From NCBI RefSeq assembly GCF_000737335.2, contig NZ_JMCC02000059.1, positions 1 through 64,000 of the forward strand: a stretch of 64,000 nucleotides of DNA, in the 5' to 3' direction. Positions 17,799 to 26,597 of the stretch are shown one piece after another. This stretch comes from Enhygromyxa salina. GTDB taxonomy: Bacteria; Myxococcota_A; Polyangia; Nannocystales; Nannocystaceae. The notes below the pieces were generated by a model that saw nothing but the letters and a program-made list of their open reading frames with translations, made no database searches and was not told where the DNA came from. Position numbers and translations under genes: made by a program. Positions within the stretch are counted from its first letter, which is position 1; each line of letters begins with the position of its first letter.

Positions 17799-18227
17799 CT
17801 AGATCTGGTGAGGCTGCGGGTTCTGGGCTTGATGGGGATGCTCGGTGCCGGCGTAGACCTTGAGCTTCTTGAAGGTCTGACGGCCCAGCACGCCCTTGGG
17901 CAGCATGCGCTTGATCGCGCTGCTGATCACCAGCTCGGGCTTCTTGGCGAGCATCTCCCGGGCGGTTCGGGTCTTCATGTGCCCGAGGTAGCCGGTGAAC
18001 TTGTTGTAGGTCTGTTGGTCGAGCTTGGCGCCCGTGAACTTGACCTTGTCCGCGTTGATGCAGACCACGAAGTCACCAGCGTCTAGGTGCGGCGTGAACT
18101 CGACCTTGTGCTTGCCGCGGAGCAGGCCCGCGATCTTCGACGCGGCCCGACCGACGGTCTGACCTTCGAGGTCGATCAGCAGCCAGTCGCGCTTGATCTC
18201 GGCCGGGTTCGGAATGTGGGTGCCCAT
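17799..18227 (-). CDS. rplM: 50S ribosomal protein L13
   Basis: 142 residues, the usual length. Typical L13 motifs are WLLIDLEGQTVGRAASKIA, GDFVVCINADKVKFTGAK and RMLPKGVLGRQTFKKLKVYAG. ATG 18227 is chosen over the longer open frame because L13 N-termini begin near this point. A TAGATC hexamer in a CTCTAGATCT context lies about 10 nt upstream. First gene of the rplM-rpsI operon. Confidence 0.97.
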   Translation of the reverse strand: MGTHIPNPAEIKRDWLLIDLEGQTVGRAASKIAGLLRGKHKVEFTPHLDAGDFVVCINADKVKFTGAKLDQQTYNKFTGYLGHMKTRTAREMLAKKPELVISSAIKRMLPKGVLGRQTFKKLKVYAGTEHPHQAQNPQPHQI

Positions 18228-18662
18228 GGGACGCAGAGATCTAGAGGAGGGGCCCAGAGGTGTCAAGCGGCCATTCTAGGGCCGTGCCAACTGGCCCGGT
18301 TGGCATTCGAGACCCCGCTCCCTGCGTGTACGAGCGCCGCGGGCCGGACTTTTACCATGCGAGCCTCCCCCATCCAATTCACAAGGCCCCACTCGTGTGG
18401 ATCCGCCCAGACCGGGATGTCGATTTGGCGGGCTCGCGCGGCGGATCTGGCAGGCGGATCTGCGGGCGGATCTGGCGAACGTCAGCCAAACCGGGTCGAT
18501 CGTCTGCTTGGGGCACTCGACCGCCCCCCCAGCAACTGCCACCGGATGCGACGCGCCCGCCCGAAGACCGCGGTGATGTCGGCATTCCGAGCTTGCGAGC
18601 TGCAATGCGGCCCCGCCCCTATGCCCGCCTGCACATAAGGGTGATACTCCTCCGAGTCGCCC
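18228..18662. other. intergenic region between rplM and the response regulator
   Basis: No convincing gene. It carries the divergent promoters. Around 18440-18476 there are three close copies of a CGGATCTG-containing unit. GATACT at about 18642 could be a -10 for the response-regulator gene. Confidence 0.5.
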
Positions 18663-19661
18663 ATGAGTACGCCCCGCGCGAAGATCCTCGTCGCCGACGA
18701 TTCATCGGTAGAACGCGCAGCAGCGCGAACTGCGCTGGAAGACGCTGGCTATGCCGTGATGGAGGCCGTCGATGGTCAGCAGGCCCTCGAGGTGTTCGCC
18801 CGCGATCGTCCCGACCTCGTGATGCTCGACGTCGTGATGCCGCGACTGACCGGGCTCGAGACCTGCCGCATCCTCAAGGCCAAGGCCGGCGGCAACTACT
18901 TGCCGGTGATCATGGTCAGCACCCGCAACTCCGTGAACGCGCGGGTCGAGGGGCTCCGCAGCGGCGCCGACGACTACCTTGGCAAGCCCTACGACGCAGA
19001 GGAGCTGCGCGCCCGCGTAGAGGCGTTGCTGCGCACCCGCAAGGTCATCGCCGAGCGAGCGGCGACCGACTCCGGTGAGCCCGGCGCCGAAGAAGCCGAC
19101 GCCGCCGCAGAGCCAAGCGCCGACGCAGGCGAGGCCGGGCCGCCGACCTCCGCGTCGTCCCGCCACTCCAACGAAGCTTTCAAGCGCCGCGCCGAAGAAG
19201 AGTTCGATCGAGCCGAGCGCTACAGCGATCCGCTCGCGTGCCTGCGGGTCGAGCTCGACGACTACGACGCCTTGGTCAAGCGCCACTCCAGCGACGCCGT
19301 CGCCGGGCTGGTCCGCGGCCTGCGCGACGTGATCGAGGCCAGCGTTCGCAAGATCGATCTCGTGTTCCGGCTCGATCCCCGCGGCTACATCCTGCTGCTG
19401 CCGAACACGCACTTCCCCGGCGCGCTCGCGGTCGCCGAGCGGATCTGCCTCGACAGCGCGAAGATCCGCGTCGACGCGGCGCCCGACTATCGGTGCACGG
19501 TCAGCGTTGGGGTCTCGTTCTTCCCGAACAAGGACACCCACTCCGTCCAAGATCTGCTCGACCTCGTCGGCGCCGCGCTCGACCGCGCGCGCAGCGAAGG
19601 CGGCGGCAAGATCTGCCTGTTCCAGCACCAAGGCTACCTATACGCCCCCGAAGCGGGGTGA
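18663..19661 (+). CDS. response regulator with degenerate GGDEF-like domain
   Basis: 332 residues. A receiver domain (about 7-122) has the acidic pair D12/D13, phospho-acceptor D56 (VMLDVVMPR) and a switch lysine in GKPYD, so phosphorylation looks intact. An Ala/Glu/Pro-rich linker (about 130-170) leads to a C-terminal domain with GGDEF-fold landmarks (ACLRVELDDYDAL, SVGVSFFP). Where the GG(D/E)EF active site should be, the sequence reads RLDPRGYILLLP. Diguanylate cyclase activity is therefore unlikely; it may bind a nucleotide or partner instead. No histidine kinase is adjacent. Confidence 0.85.
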   Translation: MSTPRAKILVADDSSVERAAARTALEDAGYAVMEAVDGQQALEVFARDRPDLVMLDVVMPRLTGLETCRILKAKAGGNYLPVIMVSTRNSVNARVEGLRSGADDYLGKPYDAEELRARVEALLRTRKVIAERAATDSGEPGAEEADAAAEPSADAGEAGPPTSASSRHSNEAFKRRAEEEFDRAERYSDPLACLRVELDDYDALVKRHSSDAVAGLVRGLRDVIEASVRKIDLVFRLDPRGYILLLPNTHFPGALAVAERICLDSAKIRVDAAPDYRCTVSVGVSFFPNKDTHSVQDLLDLVGAALDRARSEGGGKICLFQHQGYLYAPEAG

Positions 19662-19740
19662 GCGGCTGCGCTAGACCCCACACGCACTTGGACGGCGGCG
19701 ACTGTGCAGCCGCGTCGCGTCCCGTTGCTTCGCTTTTCTC

Positions 19741-20652
19741 ATGATTCCTCGCCAGCCAATCGCCCCACCCCAGCGGGTCATGTTGTACCCGCGAGAAGAT
19801 GGGCCGGCGGCCTATGGCGCCGCGACCCAGGCCGCGAGCTGGCTGCACGCGCGCGGCGTGGGGGTCGTCCTCGACGCCCGGGTCCGGGCACGCGCTGGCA
19901 CCGACGGGCTCGAGCTGCCCGACGCCGCCGTTGGCGTCGAGCTCGACAACATCCCCGACGACGTCGATCTCATGGTCGCGCTTGGCGGTGATGGAACCTT
20001 GCTCCGCGCGAGTCGCTGGGTCGCCGACATGGGCGTGCCCGTCGTCGGTGTCAACCTGGGCGACCTCGGGTTCCTGTCTGCCTACGGCCGCGATCAACTC
20101 GAAGACGTGCTGCTCGACGCGATCGAAGGCCGGCTCAACTGGGAGCCGCGCCTGCGCATGGGCGTAGAAGTCCGACGCGACGGCGAGGTGTTCGAGACCG
20201 AGACCGCGGTCAACGACGTCTACATCAAGCACGGGCAGATCCCCCGCTTGCTCCGGCTCGCGACCCGCGTCGGCGATCACGAGCTCGCGCTCTACAAGGC
20301 CGACGGGCTGATCATCGCGACCCCGCTGGGCTCGACCGCCTACAACCTCGCCGCTGGCGGGCCGATCGTCGCGCCCGGCACCGAGGTGTTCACGATCACC
20401 CCGATCTGCCCGCACAGCCTGACGCTGCGACCCGTGGTGGTCAGTGCCCACGACGGCGTGACCGTGACGTGGGAAGGACCAACCCAGGGCGTGAGCGACG
20501 GGTACCTGACGGCGGACGGGGCCTGGAAGATCCCCTTGCGCTTGGGCGACGAGATCCGCATGCGCGCCGCCGCCAAGCCGCTGCGCCTGGTCCCAGCCAA
20601 AGCCAGCGTGTTCGCGGTGCTGGCCGCAAAAATGGGCTGGTCGAGCGGCTGA
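19741..20652 (+). CDS. nadK: NAD kinase
   Basis: 303 residues. The catalytic GGDGT motif (VALGGDGTLLRAS) with its aspartate, the NxNxGxLGF-type stretch (GVNLGDLGFLSAY), NDV (AVNDVYIKH) and the DGLIIATPLGSTAYNLAAGGPI segment are all present. It phosphorylates NAD to NADP. The start is ATG 19741 with no clear Shine-Dalgarno sequence. The stop is 16 bp from the stop of the convergent kinase-CNBD gene. Confidence 0.95.
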   Translation: MIPRQPIAPPQRVMLYPREDGPAAYGAATQAASWLHARGVGVVLDARVRARAGTDGLELPDAAVGVELDNIPDDVDLMVALGGDGTLLRASRWVADMGVPVVGVNLGDLGFLSAYGRDQLEDVLLDAIEGRLNWEPRLRMGVEVRRDGEVFETETAVNDVYIKHGQIPRLLRLATRVGDHELALYKADGLIIATPLGSTAYNLAAGGPIVAPGTEVFTITPICPHSLTLRPVVVSAHDGVTVTWEGPTQGVSDGYLTADGAWKIPLRLGDEIRMRAAAKPLRLVPAKASVFAVLAAKMGWSSG

Positions 20653-20668
20653 GCGCCCCGTTTGGGGG

Positions 20669-22360
20669 TCAGATCCCCAGCACGCGGCGCAGCTCCTCCG
20701 ACAGACCATGCTTGTCTCGCAGCGAGATCGAGTCGTGCTTCGGCTCGATCGAAAATTGCTTGAACGACTGTAGCCGGCCCAGCACCTCGGACTCGGCGAT
20801 TCCACAGATCGTTGCGAGCGCGGCACAAGCCCGCTTCAGGCTCATCGTGTTGCCAAGATCCCGATCCCACTTGCCCCAGCTCTCGAGCAACATCATTGCC
20901 TGATTGGCGACTTGGGCAGGCTCGTTCAAGGACCCCTGGGTTGGCTCGATTGATCGCAGCGGCCGCTGGGTTCGCCCGGTCCGCGAGTTGGCGACCACCG
21001 AGCGCGACAGCTCGGCGCCGCTTGGCGATGCGTGCGGCCGCGCCGTCACCTCGGAGAAGCGCTGCGCGAGCGCCCGAATGAACGCGCCCATCCACGGCTT
21101 CATCGCGTCGACTTCGCGCTCGAGCACGCTGGCTGTGACGCTCATCGCGACCACGTCGGTCAGCGCGACGACGCTGGCCGTGCGCGGGGTCGAGGCCAAG
21201 ATCGCGGTCTCGCCAAACACGTCGCCCGGCCCGAGCGTGCGCAGCGACTCCTGCTTGCCGTTTATATCTTTGAACACCTCGCAGCGGCCCGAGATCAAGA
21301 TGTACGCGGCGTCCCCAACCTCGTGCTCACGAATGATCCACTGCTTGGCGGCGAAGGTCTGGCGCGGAAAGTTGCCGCCGCCGCGCATGAAGCCCTGCAG
21401 ATCCGCCTGCATGTCTTCAACGCGTGCGTAGCGATCCACGGGGGACGACGCCATCGCCACGCTGACGATCCGCCGCAGCTCGCGGGGGATCGCCAGCTGC
21501 TTGGGCAACTTGGCGCCGCCCGCCTCGGCCTGCAAGAGCACGTCCACGGCGTTGCGCCCCTGATAGGGCGGGTGCCCCGTCAGGATCTCGAACAGCATCG
21601 CGCCAAGCTCGAACACGTCGGAGCGCGGGTCGATCTGCCGTTGCTCCCCGCGGGCTTGCTCCGGGCTCATGTAGGCGGGCGTGCCCATGATGATGTTGGC
21701 GTTGGCAGCGACCAGCGGCAGCGGATCGCGGACCCGCCTGCTACGCGCGAGCGGATCACCGCCGACTGGCGGCGGCATCACCTTGGCGATGCCCCAGTCC
21801 ATCAAGTAGACCTGCCCGTAGTCGCCAACCATGACGTTGTCGGGCTTGAGGTCGCAGTGGACGACGCCCCGACTGTGCGCAAACGCGACCGCGTCGAGCA
21901 CCTTGAAGAACACGTCGAGCAGGCGCAGGAGATCGTCGTGGCCAACCGCCGTTGCGACCCTGAGCCCGGCCGCGTCGGTGCGGTCGTGGGTTGAACGCAG
22001 CGCATCGATCAGCTCGAGGAGCGTGCGGCCCTCGACCAGCTTCATCGTGAAAAACAGCCCGCCTCGCTCATCGACGCCGAGCTCGTGGACCGGGACGATG
22101 TTGGGGTGGTCGAGCTGACCGGTGATCTGGGCCTCGCGGACCAAGCTGCGGACCGCGAGCAGCGAGTCCGTGTGGCCATCGAGCAGCTGCTTCATCGCGA
22201 CCCGCCGCTGCAGCGCACGATCAACCCCCACGCGGATCGACGCCATGCCGCCGCGCGCGATCTCGCCCTGCACCTCGAGCCGGGCGCCGTGCTCGGGGAT
22301 CACCGAAGCGATCAGCGCCGCGACGTCATCGGTCTCGAGGTCGACGCGGTCACCTGCCAT
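20669..22360 (-). CDS. Ser/Thr kinase fused to a cyclic-nucleotide-binding domain
   Basis: 563 residues. The kinase domain is at about residues 25-310: IARGGMASIRVG, VAMKQLL, HCDLKPDN, LMDWGIAKV, GTPAYMSPEQ. HRD is HCD and DFG is DWG, both seen in active myxobacterial kinases. Residues about 330-440 form a cNMP-binding (CRP-like) beta-roll: VGDAAYILISGRCEVF, LGPGDVFGETAILASTPRTASV, with the phosphate-binding-cassette signature FGE and R-T-A-S. Residues 440-563 are helical and unassigned. Cyclic nucleotide may regulate the kinase in cis. No membrane segment. Confidence 0.92.
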   Translation of the reverse strand: MAGDRVDLETDDVAALIASVIPEHGARLEVQGEIARGGMASIRVGVDRALQRRVAMKQLLDGHTDSLLAVRSLVREAQITGQLDHPNIVPVHELGVDERGGLFFTMKLVEGRTLLELIDALRSTHDRTDAAGLRVATAVGHDDLLRLLDVFFKVLDAVAFAHSRGVVHCDLKPDNVMVGDYGQVYLMDWGIAKVMPPPVGGDPLARSRRVRDPLPLVAANANIIMGTPAYMSPEQARGEQRQIDPRSDVFELGAMLFEILTGHPPYQGRNAVDVLLQAEAGGAKLPKQLAIPRELRRIVSVAMASSPVDRYARVEDMQADLQGFMRGGGNFPRQTFAAKQWIIREHEVGDAAYILISGRCEVFKDINGKQESLRTLGPGDVFGETAILASTPRTASVVALTDVVAMSVTASVLEREVDAMKPWMGAFIRALAQRFSEVTARPHASPSGAELSRSVVANSRTGRTQRPLRSIEPTQGSLNEPAQVANQAMMLLESWGKWDRDLGNTMSLKRACAALATICGIAESEVLGRLQSFKQFSIEPKHDSISLRDKHGLSEELRRVLGI

Positions 22361-22443
22361 GGCTGGAGGCCCTCACCGTTCGAGTTGTACCAAGTAAACG
22401 GCCGTCACGAGCGATAGACGCGCGCGGGCCAGGCTAGCGTGGC

Positions 22444-23190
22444 TCACCCAACCGCTTGGTGGCGGTCGTGATGCAGCGAGAGATTCGCGGCCGCGATGCA
22501 GCACTCGCGAAGAAAGTCCATGTACAGATCCAGCGTCCGCTCTCCGGCCTCAGCCATGCGATCGACCCGCTCGGGGTTGGCGTCCAAGAACTCCACCATC
22601 GTCCGGCTGAGTGACCCACGCTCCTCGAAGTTGGCGAGCGCGTCGAGGCTGCGCAGGCAGCTGCGGACGTCTGCGCCGAGCAAGCACTCTGCCTGCGCGG
22701 TGACCCGCCCCGCGAGCGAGCCCAAGGTCGCGTCGGCCTCGTAGACCGCGGCGAGCTGGGTCCACGGACGGGGCCCGTCAACCTGCAGCTGCTGGCTCTC
22801 GTGGAAGCGCCGCATCGAGGTGGTCGCCGACTGGGTCAGGAGATCCGTCAGGTTGATGTGCGGCAAGCGTCGCGCGTTCCACAGCTGCGCGAGCCGGCGC
22901 GTGTCATCGGCGACCATTCGGTAGCGCTCGATCGCCTCGCCCGCGATCTGCAGCAGCGAGAGCGACAGCTTGTGCTCACCGACCTCCGCACACCGACGAC
23001 TGGCCTCGACCAAGAACCGCTCCGCTGGCTCTTGCAGCTGCATCGTGAGCGCGGCCCATTGAATCAAGAATGCGTGCAGCAGGGCGGGGCTGACCTCCGC
23101 CGCCATCAAGATCCGCAGCTCCTGCCGGTTCTTTAGACCCTGGCGGGCGCCTGCGAGGCGATCTTGATAGGTATCGAGCGGGGTGGACAT
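22444..23190 (-). CDS. all-helical protein of unknown function
   Basis: 248 residues from ATG 23190. Almost entirely amphipathic helix with conserved-looking His/Glu/Asp positions (HAFLIQWAALTMQ, RFHESQQLQ, YMDFLRECCIAAANLSLHHD). The pattern is loosely like haem-oxygenase-fold (TenA/PqqC) bundles, but I cannot confirm a metal-binding set. No signal peptide or membrane helix. A single gene upstream of the kinase-CNBD gene on the same strand (83 bp apart), so co-transcription is possible. Confidence 0.7.
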   Translation of the reverse strand: MSTPLDTYQDRLAGARQGLKNRQELRILMAAEVSPALLHAFLIQWAALTMQLQEPAERFLVEASRRCAEVGEHKLSLSLLQIAGEAIERYRMVADDTRRLAQLWNARRLPHINLTDLLTQSATTSMRRFHESQQLQVDGPRPWTQLAAVYEADATLGSLAGRVTAQAECLLGADVRSCLRSLDALANFEERGSLSRTMVEFLDANPERVDRMAEAGERTLDLYMDFLRECCIAAANLSLHHDRHQAVG

Positions 23191-23773
23191 GGCACGGGGA
23201 GCCCTGGGTGCGGGCCAATGGGCGCGCACGGCGTCTATCAGCCCAACATCTGGACCGGGCGGACCGGAACCGGGCCATGCTGGCCTGATCTGAGCGGGTC
23301 TAGACTCGAAGCGGGTTGCCAACTGGATTCCAACCAGTTGCTCGGCGCGGAGGAGCGATTCGGCGCGCCGTGTTCACTAACTTTGTACCGACCCTTGTGT
23401 TCGAATGCAACAACAATATCAGAAAAATCCAGTAGAGGTGTAGCTCACAAACTCTTGTCCAAACGGCCACAAACAGCCGAATTACACGACTGAACAGACA
23501 GAGGCTCGCGCCTACATGTGTACAGGTATCGGTATTCTGTGCAGTGATCCCTTCGAGAAATTCAGCCACAGTAAACTCGGGTAGCACAAGCAACGACACG
23601 CGCAACGGGCGCCCACTCACCATTTGAGTTTCAATTAGATTCCCATCGGGAGCCACAATGGAGACGATCCGCAATCACCTCACTAGCCTCCAATTGTGCA
23701 CATGTGATCCAGTCTGGACCACGTGTGGGCGGGCCACTCCCCTGGGGCAGGCGGCTGTGCTAGGAGGCGTCCC
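23191..23773. other. AT-richer divergent intergenic region
   Basis: 583 bp between two divergent genes, clearly lower in GC than its surroundings from about 23360 to 23700. It contains a hairpin at 23320-23340 (CAACTGG/CCAGTTG). A weak minus-strand frame is listed separately. The base composition suggests acquired or decaying sequence as well as promoters. Confidence 0.5.
23300..23674 (-). CDS. doubtful hypothetical protein in an AT-rich gap
   Basis: A 124-codon frame starting at TTG 23674. The first 40 residues (VSIVAPDGNLIETQMVSG, LPEFTVAEFLEGITAQN) look protein-like, but codon use is unlike the neighbours and the second half becomes low quality. It could be a gene remnant. Low confidence. 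Confidence 0.2.
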   Translation of the reverse strand: MRIVSIVAPDGNLIETQMVSGRPLRVSLLVLPEFTVAEFLEGITAQNTDTCTHVGASLCLFSRVIRLFVAVWTRVCELHLYWIFLILLLHSNTRVGTKLVNTARRIAPPRRATGWNPVGNPLRV

Positions 23774-25684
23774 GTGCTCGACTACCTGCGCATCCGAGGC
23801 CTGGCGCTGCTCGACGACGTGGCGCTCGAGTTCGAGCCGGGCATGAACGTGCTCACCGGCGAGACTGGCGCCGGCAAGTCGATCATCGTGGACGCGCTGA
23901 CGCTGTTGCGAGGGGGCCGGGGCCGCGCGGAGCTGGTCCGCGAGGGTGATGAGACCGCCCGGGTCGAGGCGCAGTTCGCGGTGCGCGGGCGGATCGGCGC
24001 CCCCGCGGGCATCGCGCTCGACGAGATCCTCGACCAGTTCGGGCTCGCGCTCGAGGATGAGGCCCTGGTGCTCGAGCGACGGATCCGCAGGTCCGGCCGC
24101 GGCCGCGTGGCGATCCAATCCAACCTGTCCACGCTCGCCGCGATCACAGAGATCGGCAGCGAGCTGATCGAGATCTGCAGCCAGCACGAGCACCACTCGC
24201 TGACCCACGTGGCCCATCACCTCGAGCTCCTCGACGCCTACGCGCAGCTCGATGGCGCCGAGGGGCCGCTCGCCGACTACGCCGGGCACTACCGCGGCTG
24301 GCGGGCGCTGACCGAGCGCATCGCCGAGATCCGCGAACAAGAGGCGGAGCGGCTGTCGCGGGCGGACTACCTGCGCTTCCAGATCGACGAGCTCGAGCGC
24401 GCGTCGCTCGAGCCCGGTGAGTACGAGCAGCTGCGCGCCCGGCTTGGCGTGCTGCGCGGCTCGCATGAGCTGGCCGGCTTCGCCAACCAAGCCCAGTCGC
24501 AGCTCTACGAAGACGACAACGCCGTCGCCTCGGTGCTCGCCGTGCTGCTCGAGCGAGCCCGCCGCCTGCCCGAGGGCCTCACCGCGCTCGCCGAGATCAC
24601 CGAGCAGCTCGAGGCCGCCCAGATCGCGTGTGAAGAGGCCGCCAGCGCCGCCGCCCGGCTCGCCGACGAGATCGAGGTTGGACCCAACGAGCTCGAGCAC
24701 ACCCAAGAGCGCCTGCACGAGCTCGAGCGGCTGCGTCGCAAGCACGGCTGCGACGTCGACGAATTGATCGAGCGGACCCAGTCCATGCACGACGAGCTGG
24801 TCGCGCTCGACTCGGCCGAAGACGAGCTCGCGCAGCTCGAGCAGCTCGAGTCCAAGCAGTGGGCGGCCGTCAAGCGCCACGCGGACACACTGCACGCCGC
24901 CCGAGTCGCCGCCGCCAGCGGCCTCGCCCGCGCGATCGAGGCCGAGCTCGACGCGCTGCACATTCCAAACGCAAAGCTCAGCGTCGAGCTGCGGGCGGTC
25001 GAAGCCGGCGCCGATCCAAGCGACGCGCCCGATCCCTCGAGTGAGCGCTGCGCCGTCGGCCCACGCGGCCGCGACCGCGCCGAGCTGCGGTTCTCGGCCA
25101 ACCCCGGCGAACCGCTCGCGCCGCTCAACAAGGTCGCGTCGGGCGGCGAGCTCTCGCGGGTGCTGCTCGCGGTCAAGAGCGTGCTGTCAACGCGGGCGCG
25201 GGTCGCAACCTACGTGTTCGATGAGGTCGACGCGGGCGTCGGCGGGGCCGTGGCCGAGGCGATCGGCCTGCGCCTGCGCCGGGCCGCCAGCAACCATCAG
25301 ATCTTGTGCATCACCCACCTCCCGCAGATCGCGGCCTACGCCCAGGCACACTTTCGCGTTCGCAAGCTCGTGGTCGATGGACGCACCGTGACACGGGTCG
25401 AGCGCCTCGACGCCGACGAACGGGTCGAGGAGCTCGCGCGCATGCTCGGCGGCAAGCGTGTGACCCAGAGCGCACGCGAACACGCTCGCGCGCTGCTCGA
25501 GCAAGCCCTCGTGCCCACGCCGCCCGCCGGAAAGCCGCCGGTCGCCAAGCCCGGCAAGTCCACTGCCAAGACAACCGGCAAGACCACTGCCAAGACCTCT
25601 GGCAAGACAACCGGCAAGTCCACTGCCAAGACCACTGGCAAGACCACTGCCAAGTCCAAGCCCCGCCGCGCAAACGCGAGCTGA
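23774..25684 (+). CDS. recN: DNA repair ATPase RecN with Lys/Thr-rich tail
   Basis: 636 residues; RecN is normally about 550. An SMC-like ATPase for double-strand-break repair. Walker A is GETGAGKS (29-36), coiled-coil arms span the middle, the signature is KVASGGELSRVLLA and Walker B is YVFDEVDAGVGG. GTG 23774 has a good ribosome site (TAGGAGG at 23761). The last 45 residues after TPPAGKPPVAKPG are a repetitive (K-T/S-T/A-A/G-K) tail, like histone H1 or AlgP tails. That tail is unusual for RecN and is presumably a non-specific DNA-binding extension. Confidence 0.95.
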   Translation: MLDYLRIRGLALLDDVALEFEPGMNVLTGETGAGKSIIVDALTLLRGGRGRAELVREGDETARVEAQFAVRGRIGAPAGIALDEILDQFGLALEDEALVLERRIRRSGRGRVAIQSNLSTLAAITEIGSELIEICSQHEHHSLTHVAHHLELLDAYAQLDGAEGPLADYAGHYRGWRALTERIAEIREQEAERLSRADYLRFQIDELERASLEPGEYEQLRARLGVLRGSHELAGFANQAQSQLYEDDNAVASVLAVLLERARRLPEGLTALAEITEQLEAAQIACEEAASAAARLADEIEVGPNELEHTQERLHELERLRRKHGCDVDELIERTQSMHDELVALDSAEDELAQLEQLESKQWAAVKRHADTLHAARVAAASGLARAIEAELDALHIPNAKLSVELRAVEAGADPSDAPDPSSERCAVGPRGRDRAELRFSANPGEPLAPLNKVASGGELSRVLLAVKSVLSTRARVATYVFDEVDAGVGGAVAEAIGLRLRRAASNHQILCITHLPQIAAYAQAHFRVRKLVVDGRTVTRVERLDADERVEELARMLGGKRVTQSAREHARALLEQALVPTPPAGKPPVAKPGKSTAKTTGKTTAKTSGKTTGKSTAKTTGKTTAKSKPRRANAS

Positions 25685-25831
25685 AACCATTTTGTGCTGG
25701 TGCCGGCAAGCGGGCGAGAGACCTCGTCCCGCTGCGCACAGCCCGACTCGACGCGGTGTGGTTCCGGGAGTAACATCCTCTCGCTAGCCGCACGAACCCT
25801 CCAAGGTTCAAAGGTTCAGAGGTGCATCAAC

Positions 25832-26317
25832 ATGGCCCAACGCTTCCCCATGACCCCGGCCGGTCTCCAGCAGCTCCGCAGCGAGCTCAAGCAAATCAAA
25901 GAGGTCGAACGGCCGCAGAACGTCAAGGACATCGAGACCGCCCTCGGCCACGGTGACCTGCGTGAGAACGCGGAGTACCACGCCGCCAAGGACCGTCAGG
26001 CGGAGTTGGCTGCGCGCATGGCCTACCTCGAGGGCCGCATCGGTCACGCCCAAGTGATCGACCCCGCCAGCATCGAGTCCGACAGCATCGGCTTCGGCGC
26101 AACCGTGACGATGACCGACATGGACACCGACGAAGAGGTGGTCTACGTGCTGGTCGGCGAGACAGAGAGCGACGTCAAGGCTGGCCGGATCTCGATCGCC
26201 GCCCCGATCGCGCGGGCGATGCTCGGCAAGCGCGAGGGTGACGACGTCACCGTGCAGCTGCCCAAGGGTGACCGTGAGTATGAGGTCGTGAAGATCGAGT
26301 ACAAAGGCGTGTCGTAG
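25832..26317 (+). CDS. greA: transcription elongation factor GreA
   Basis: 161 residues, standard length. The N-terminal coiled coil contains the acidic-tip motif (GDLRENAEYHAAKDRQAE), where the conserved Asp/Glu pair enters the RNA polymerase secondary channel to stimulate cleavage of backtracked RNA. The C-terminal FKBP-like domain contains ARAMLGKREGDDVTVQLP. ATG 25832 follows a GGTTCA-containing repeat (AGGTTCAAAGGTTCAGAGG). Confidence 0.97.
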   Translation: MAQRFPMTPAGLQQLRSELKQIKEVERPQNVKDIETALGHGDLRENAEYHAAKDRQAELAARMAYLEGRIGHAQVIDPASIESDSIGFGATVTMTDMDTDEEVVYVLVGETESDVKAGRISIAAPIARAMLGKREGDDVTVQLPKGDREYEVVKIEYKGVS

Positions 26318-26597
26318 TTTAGACTCGCTGCGCTCGGTCCCGATCGAGACTTGCCGCTGCCAAGCTCGCGCGGGTTGCCGCACCGACCAAGCCGTTCTCG
26401 GACCTCGATCTGTTCGACACGAGTTTGGCTTCCGGGGCTATGGTGGTGTATCGCGGCTACGCATTGTGGCGACAACGTCGTCGAGGAGCAGCGGTGATTG
26501 TGGCGGATCGGGTGCGGGGCTGTTCCGCTCGGCCCGCTCTGGGCCCGGCCTGCCCCAGACCCGAAGACCATCGCCTGCCGGCTCCGCCTCTTGTTGC

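Noticed and set aside
18228..18662. Possible tRNA (a TTCGAGACC stretch near 18307)
   Set aside because: No acceptor stem or cloverleaf could be built around the T-loop-like stretch.
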